A stretch of 64,000 bases of DNA from NCBI GenBank assembly GCA_964352675.1, contig CAYGSN010000012.1, positions 1 to 64,000 of the forward strand, read 5' to 3'. The position numbers were made by a program, and so were the translations under genes. Under the pieces are notes generated by a model that saw only the letters and a list, made by a program, of their open reading frames with translations, searched no databases and was not told the DNA's origin. The DNA comes from CAYGSN01 sp964352675. GTDB lineage: Bacteria; Pseudomonadota; Alphaproteobacteria; Micavibrionales; Micavibrionaceae. Positions 60,929-64,000 of the stretch are shown in pieces (the first letter of the stretch is position 1; the number at the start of each line of letters is the position of its first letter).

Positions 60929-61660
60929 ATGGAAACTTGGCAAGATCAAGGCATAGTATTGGCGGTGCGCCCGCACGGTGAAAATGGCGCGATTGTCTCG
61001 TTGCTGACCGAAGCGCAGGGGCGTCACGCCGGATATGTGCGCGGCGCACAAGGCAGCCGGATGCGCGGCACGCTTGAGGCCGGGAATATCGTGGATGCGC
61101 ATTGGCAGGCGCGCAATAACGAGGATCTGGGCAGTTTAAAGCTGGAGCTCGCCCGCAGCCCGGCGGCGCATTTCATGCAAGACCCGCTCAAGCTCGCCGC
61201 TCTGCAATCGGCCTGTGCGCTGTGTGATGCGGCTTTGCCGGAGCGCGAGGGGCATCCGGGGCTGTTTCACGGGCTGCAGGCTTTGTTTGAAACGCTTGAT
61301 AGCGATGTGTGGGGGCCGGCCTATGTGATGTGGGAAATGGCTTTCTTAAAAGAGCTCGGATTTTCTCTGAAGCTGGATGGGTGCGCGGGCGGCGGCGATG
61401 ATCGCAATCTGGCTTATGTCTCGCCCAAAACGGGGCGTGCGGTGAGTGTGGAGGCGGGCGGGCCGTATAAGGAAAAGTTACTGGCCCTGCCTGGTTTTTT
61501 GAAGCCCGATCCGTCCGGCGGGGAGGGTGAGGACATCCTGACCGGCCTCAAACTTACTGGCTATTTCCTGGAGCATTGGGCCTTTACCCACCACACAAAA
61601 GGTGTGCCCGAAGCGCGGCTGCGGTTTCAGGAGCGGTTTGGAAAAAGTTTGATTGCATAA
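60929..61660 (+). CDS. recO: DNA repair protein RecO
   Basis: Mediator of RecA loading in the RecFOR pathway. It is 243 residues from the ATG at 60929: METWQDQGIVLAVRPHGENGAIVSLLTEAQGRHAGYV is a typical alphaproteobacterial N-terminal OB domain. A helical domain with a CALC motif follows. No ribosome site is seen before the ATG, and the open frame extends 98 codons upstream across the nadX gene without similarity. Confidence 0.93.
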   Translation: METWQDQGIVLAVRPHGENGAIVSLLTEAQGRHAGYVRGAQGSRMRGTLEAGNIVDAHWQARNNEDLGSLKLELARSPAAHFMQDPLKLAALQSACALCDAALPEREGHPGLFHGLQALFETLDSDVWGPAYVMWEMAFLKELGFSLKLDGCAGGGDDRNLAYVSPKTGRAVSVEAGGPYKEKLLALPGFLKPDPSGGEGEDILTGLKLTGYFLEHWAFTHHTKGVPEARLRFQERFGKSLIA

Positions 61661-61687
61661 TGTGCTTGCATCGTGTTTAAGTAAACT

Positions 61688-62050
61688 ATGGATAAAAAGA
61701 AACTCGCCCTGATCTTCGCTGGTGTCGGCGGAACGGCGCTCACCGTCGGGGCACATGCTTTTTTCAACTCTTCGGGGGAGATGGAGGTTTCCAGCCGCTT
61801 TCTGCGCGCTGCTGCCCATACGGCCTTAACAGGGATAGGCGCAGGGGGGCTGATGTTTGTCGTCGCCGGTTTGCTGCCTACAATTTTTATGGACCCTGAT
61901 GCGTCATCTATGAAAAAGAGGGCGGCGATTATTGCGGCGTTAACGCTCGCGCTGGTCGGGGGGCGTATGGGCTATGTTTTCGGCGAGATCAATTGCTGGC
62001 CTGAGGAGCCGCTGGTATCACAGAATACTCCATCAATGGGCGCTGAGTGA
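61688..62050 (+). CDS. Hypothetical membrane protein, 120 aa
   Basis: Not recognised. Three predicted membrane helices: LALIFAGVGGTALTVGAHAF, a Gly-rich second (HTALTGIGAGGLMFVVAGLLP) and IIAALTLALVGGRMGYVF. It follows recO by 27 bases on the same strand and ends seven bases from the convergent prepilin-like gene. No function is proposed. Confidence 0.7.
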   Translation: MDKKKLALIFAGVGGTALTVGAHAFFNSSGEMEVSSRFLRAAAHTALTGIGAGGLMFVVAGLLPTIFMDPDASSMKKRAAIIAALTLALVGGRMGYVFGEINCWPEEPLVSQNTPSMGAE

Positions 62051-62057
62051 TTTTCTG

Positions 62058-62606
62058 TTATTGTGGCCCGGCAGCAGGCTGGCTTGCATCCGGTTCCGCC
62101 TCCGGCTCTGAAGAAGCAGGCTGCGTGCTTTGTATGAGCGCCTGAAGCAGCGCCAGCTGACCGGCGATCCATTCCGGCTCATCATCGCGCTTCTCAAGTT
62201 TCACAAGCGTTTTTTCAGAGCGCCTCAGAAAGGCGTCCCATTCTTTTTCTGAAAGCTGGACGGGTTCTTCGCTCCATACGCCTTTTTTCTTATCAAAACT
62301 GTATTGTTCACCGGTATTCAGATCGACAACGCAACCTTGCCGCGCCGTAAAAACTTTACCGGCATCAGTAAAGCAAAAACTGTCTCTGGCAAATGTTTCC
62401 GTATTGGTGTCAGGATCGTCATCGGCTTTTTCATCAACGTTCTTAAGATAATCCATAAAGCGTGCTATGCGAGCCGATTGGCGCGATTTTCCGAGGGCTG
62501 GCAGCAAAATGCCTATTAGCAAAGAGATGATTGCAATAACTACCAGCATGTCTGGCTGGTGATATCCACGGTTGCGGGGTGATGAAAATTCATTGCTGAG
62601 GCTCAT
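62058..62606 (-). CDS. Prepilin-like hypothetical protein
   Basis: 182 residues. Near the N-terminus (residues 14-40) lies the sequence GYHQPDMLVVIAIISLLIGI then LLPALGKSRQSAR, which has the hydrophobic helix of type IV prepilins and pseudopilins. The cleavage motif is degenerate: Gly then Tyr where the mature N-terminus would begin, and Asp instead of the +5 Glu. The remainder is a soluble domain with a possible disulfide pair (DSFCFTD and ARQGCVVD) and a Pro/Glu/Ala-rich tail. The ATG at 62606 has AAGGAT ten bases upstream; a TTG seven codons earlier is possible. No pilus or secretion genes are nearby. Confidence 0.72.
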   Translation of the reverse strand: MSLSNEFSSPRNRGYHQPDMLVVIAIISLLIGILLPALGKSRQSARIARFMDYLKNVDEKADDDPDTNTETFARDSFCFTDAGKVFTARQGCVVDLNTGEQYSFDKKKGVWSEEPVQLSEKEWDAFLRRSEKTLVKLEKRDDEPEWIAGQLALLQALIQSTQPASSEPEAEPDASQPAAGPQ

Positions 62607-62766
62607 GATAAAAATATCCTTACTCAAATAGTGGTTGCCAAGATAAGTAAATTGCTACACCCCTGCCGGAGATTTGTCAATAAAATGTGGTGTTGTCCGG
62701 AGTTTGCTGTGGCTTAAAACTTTAAAACCCCTTTTCCTTCGGCCATCTTCGCGCTATTAACAACCA

Positions 62767-64000
62767 ATGGCCAAGAACGAATCAACAGAACCGCAAGAAC
62801 TGCAAATCATCGACCAGCCGTTCCGGGAGATCCTTTCGGACAAATATCTCTCTTATGCGCTTTCCACGATTATGAGCCGCTCGTTGCCCGATGTGCGTGA
62901 TGGGTTGAAGCCGGTGCATCGGCGCTTGATGTATGCGATGTACCAGTTAAAATTATCGCCGAATTTGCAGCCCAAGAAATCCGCCCGCGTTGTGGGGGAT
63001 GTGATTGGTAAGTTTCACCCGCATGGCGATACGGCCGTGTATGATGCGATGGTACGGCTGGCGCAGGATTTTGCGCAGCGTTATCCGCTGGTCGACGGGC
63101 AGGGGAATTTCGGCAATATTGACGGCGATAATGCCGCGGCGATGCGGTATACGGAGGCGCGGCTGACCGATGTCGCGCTGCTCTTGCTTGATGGGATTGA
63201 AGAAAACGCGGTGGATTTTAGGCCCACCTATGATGGGTCTGAGACGGAGCCAGTCGTTCTGCCCGGTGGTTTTCCAAATTTGCTGGCTAATGGTTCCAGC
63301 GGGATTGCGGTGGGGATGGCCACATCCATTCCGCCGCATAATGTGGCGGAACTGTGCGAGGCCATGGAGCTGATGCTGGAGAAAGATGCCGGTATCGAGG
63401 AGCTTGCAAAAATTGTGAAGGGGCCGGATTTCCCGACCGGCGGGACGCTGGTGGAGGATGCAAAAGATGTGCGCACGGCCTATGAAACCGGGCGCGGGTC
63501 TTTCCGGGTTCGCGCCAAATGGGAGAAGGAAGAGCTGAAAGGCGGCACCTATCAGATTGTGGTCACGCAAATTCCGTATCAGGTGCAAAAATCAAAATTG
63601 ATTGAGAAAATTGCTGATCTGATCAATGCGCGCAAGTTACCGATGCTGGATGATGTGCGTGATGAAAGTGCGGAGGACATCCGGCTCATTATCGTGCCAA
63701 AGAGCCGCAATGTTGAGCCGGAACTCTTGATGGAAGCGCTGTTCCGCTCCTGCGATCTGGAATCGCGTTTTAGCCTCAATATGAACGTTCTTGAAGGCGG
63801 GCTGGTGCCCAAGGTTATGAATCTCAAGGATGTTTTACGCGCCTGGTTGGATCATCAACAGGAGGTGCTGGTCCGCCGTTCTCAGCATCGCCTGGAGAAA
63901 GTCTTGCACCGGTTGGAAGTTCTTGCGGGGTATTTGATTGTTTATCTGAATATCGATGAGGTCATCCGCATTATCCGGTTCGAGGACGACCCGAAGGCGG
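62767..64000 (+). CDS. parC: DNA topoisomerase IV subunit A (3' end beyond window)
   Basis: Decatenates daughter chromosomes with ParE. The frame from ATG 62767 stays open to the window edge (411 codons seen of about 740). The N-terminal SYALSTIMSRSLPDVRDGLKPVHRRLMYAM, the quinolone-determining region (VIGKFHPHGDTAVYDAMVRLAQDF) and the catalytic Tyr in AAMRYTEARLT are present. Thr at the E. coli Ser80 position is normal for alphaproteobacterial ParC as I know it, not evidence of resistance. The FGNIDGDNAAAMRY spacing suits ParC better than GyrA. Confidence 0.93.
   Translation, partial: MAKNESTEPQELQIIDQPFREILSDKYLSYALSTIMSRSLPDVRDGLKPVHRRLMYAMYQLKLSPNLQPKKSARVVGDVIGKFHPHGDTAVYDAMVRLAQDFAQRYPLVDGQGNFGNIDGDNAAAMRYTEARLTDVALLLLDGIEENAVDFRPTYDGSETEPVVLPGGFPNLLANGSSGIAVGMATSIPPHNVAELCEAMELMLEKDAGIEELAKIVKGPDFPTGGTLVEDAKDVRTAYETGRGSFRVRAKWEKEELKGGTYQIVVTQIPYQVQKSKLIEKIADLINARKLPMLDDVRDESAEDIRLIIVPKSRNVEPELLMEALFRSCDLESRFSLNMNVLEGGLVPKVMNLKDVLRAWLDHQQEVLVRRSQHRLEKVLHRLEVLAGYLIVYLNIDEVIRIIRFEDDPKA

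Noticed and set aside
63001..63070. Thr in the quinolone-determining region of ParC as a resistance change
   Set aside because: HPHGDTAVYD is, to my knowledge, the ordinary form in alphaproteobacterial ParC.

Overview
The window is a dense, housekeeping-rich stretch of an alphaproteobacterial chromosome. The lineage call rests on family content: a Ros/MucR regulator with the alphaproteobacterial-type degenerate zinc finger, the Alph_Pro_TM (TIGR02186) protein beside a TSUP transporter, a PhaR/PhaC/PhaA/PhaB plus phasin polyhydroxyalkanoate (PHA) set, a UbiK/BMFP protein, an NDUFAF7-like methyltransferase and an RHH_4 protein. A Micavibrio-like or Rhodospirillales-adjacent organism would fit, but the sequence alone does not fix the order. 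No tRNA, rRNA, CRISPR array, transposase or prophage gene was found. No gene-free stretch exceeds 300 bases.

Layout: 1-8.7 kb holds murJ (cut at the left edge), trpS, two small unknowns, a TSUP/Alph_Pro_TM pair, a universal stress protein, an Nfu scaffold, a degenerate polysaccharide deacetylase, a RutE-type nitroreductase and tsaB. 8.9-17.9 kb holds mucR, an unknown, a proC carrying an in-frame palindromic insert, ybjN- and ubiK-type genes, a coupled lgt/methyltransferase/pgeF set, then prs, rplY, pth and ychF. 17.9-33 kb holds a 942-residue protein of unknown function, ilvE, an OmpR/EnvZ-type two-component pair, a phasin, a PAS-domain histidine kinase, recX, an ABC-2 permease, hslO, a lipoprotein, trkH and an OmpA-family lipoprotein.

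33-48 kb holds a DJ-1-like gene abutting prfB, which is interrupted by the RF2 programmed +1 frameshift site. It continues with a TcpQ-domain periplasmic protein followed by a 1127-residue periplasmic coiled-coil protein, the PHA locus (phaR divergent from phaC-phaA-phaB and a cyclic-nucleotide-binding protein) and an AsmA-family protein. 48-64 kb holds a DUF465/purE/purK/fumC/RHH run on the minus strand, phosphofructokinase, two bacterial PH-domain proteins, ilvD, an L,D-transpeptidase with a MepK-like endopeptidase, folK-folP, a histidine phosphatase, nadX, recO, a prepilin-like unknown and the 5' part of parC.

Functional themes: PHA storage (phasin, PhaR, PhaC, PhaA, PhaB, with a TGC-rich motif shared by their upstream regions); envelope building and remodelling (MurJ, Lgt, LdtD/MepK pair, OmpA, AsmA, PgeF, pseudo-deacetylase); translation (TrpS, Pth, RF2, L25, TsaB, YchF); and nucleotide, folate and amino-acid synthesis. 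Candidate novelties are the TcpQ-domain/coiled-coil envelope pair, the palindromic insert inside proC, the 942-residue protein and a prepilin-like protein with a degenerate cleavage site.
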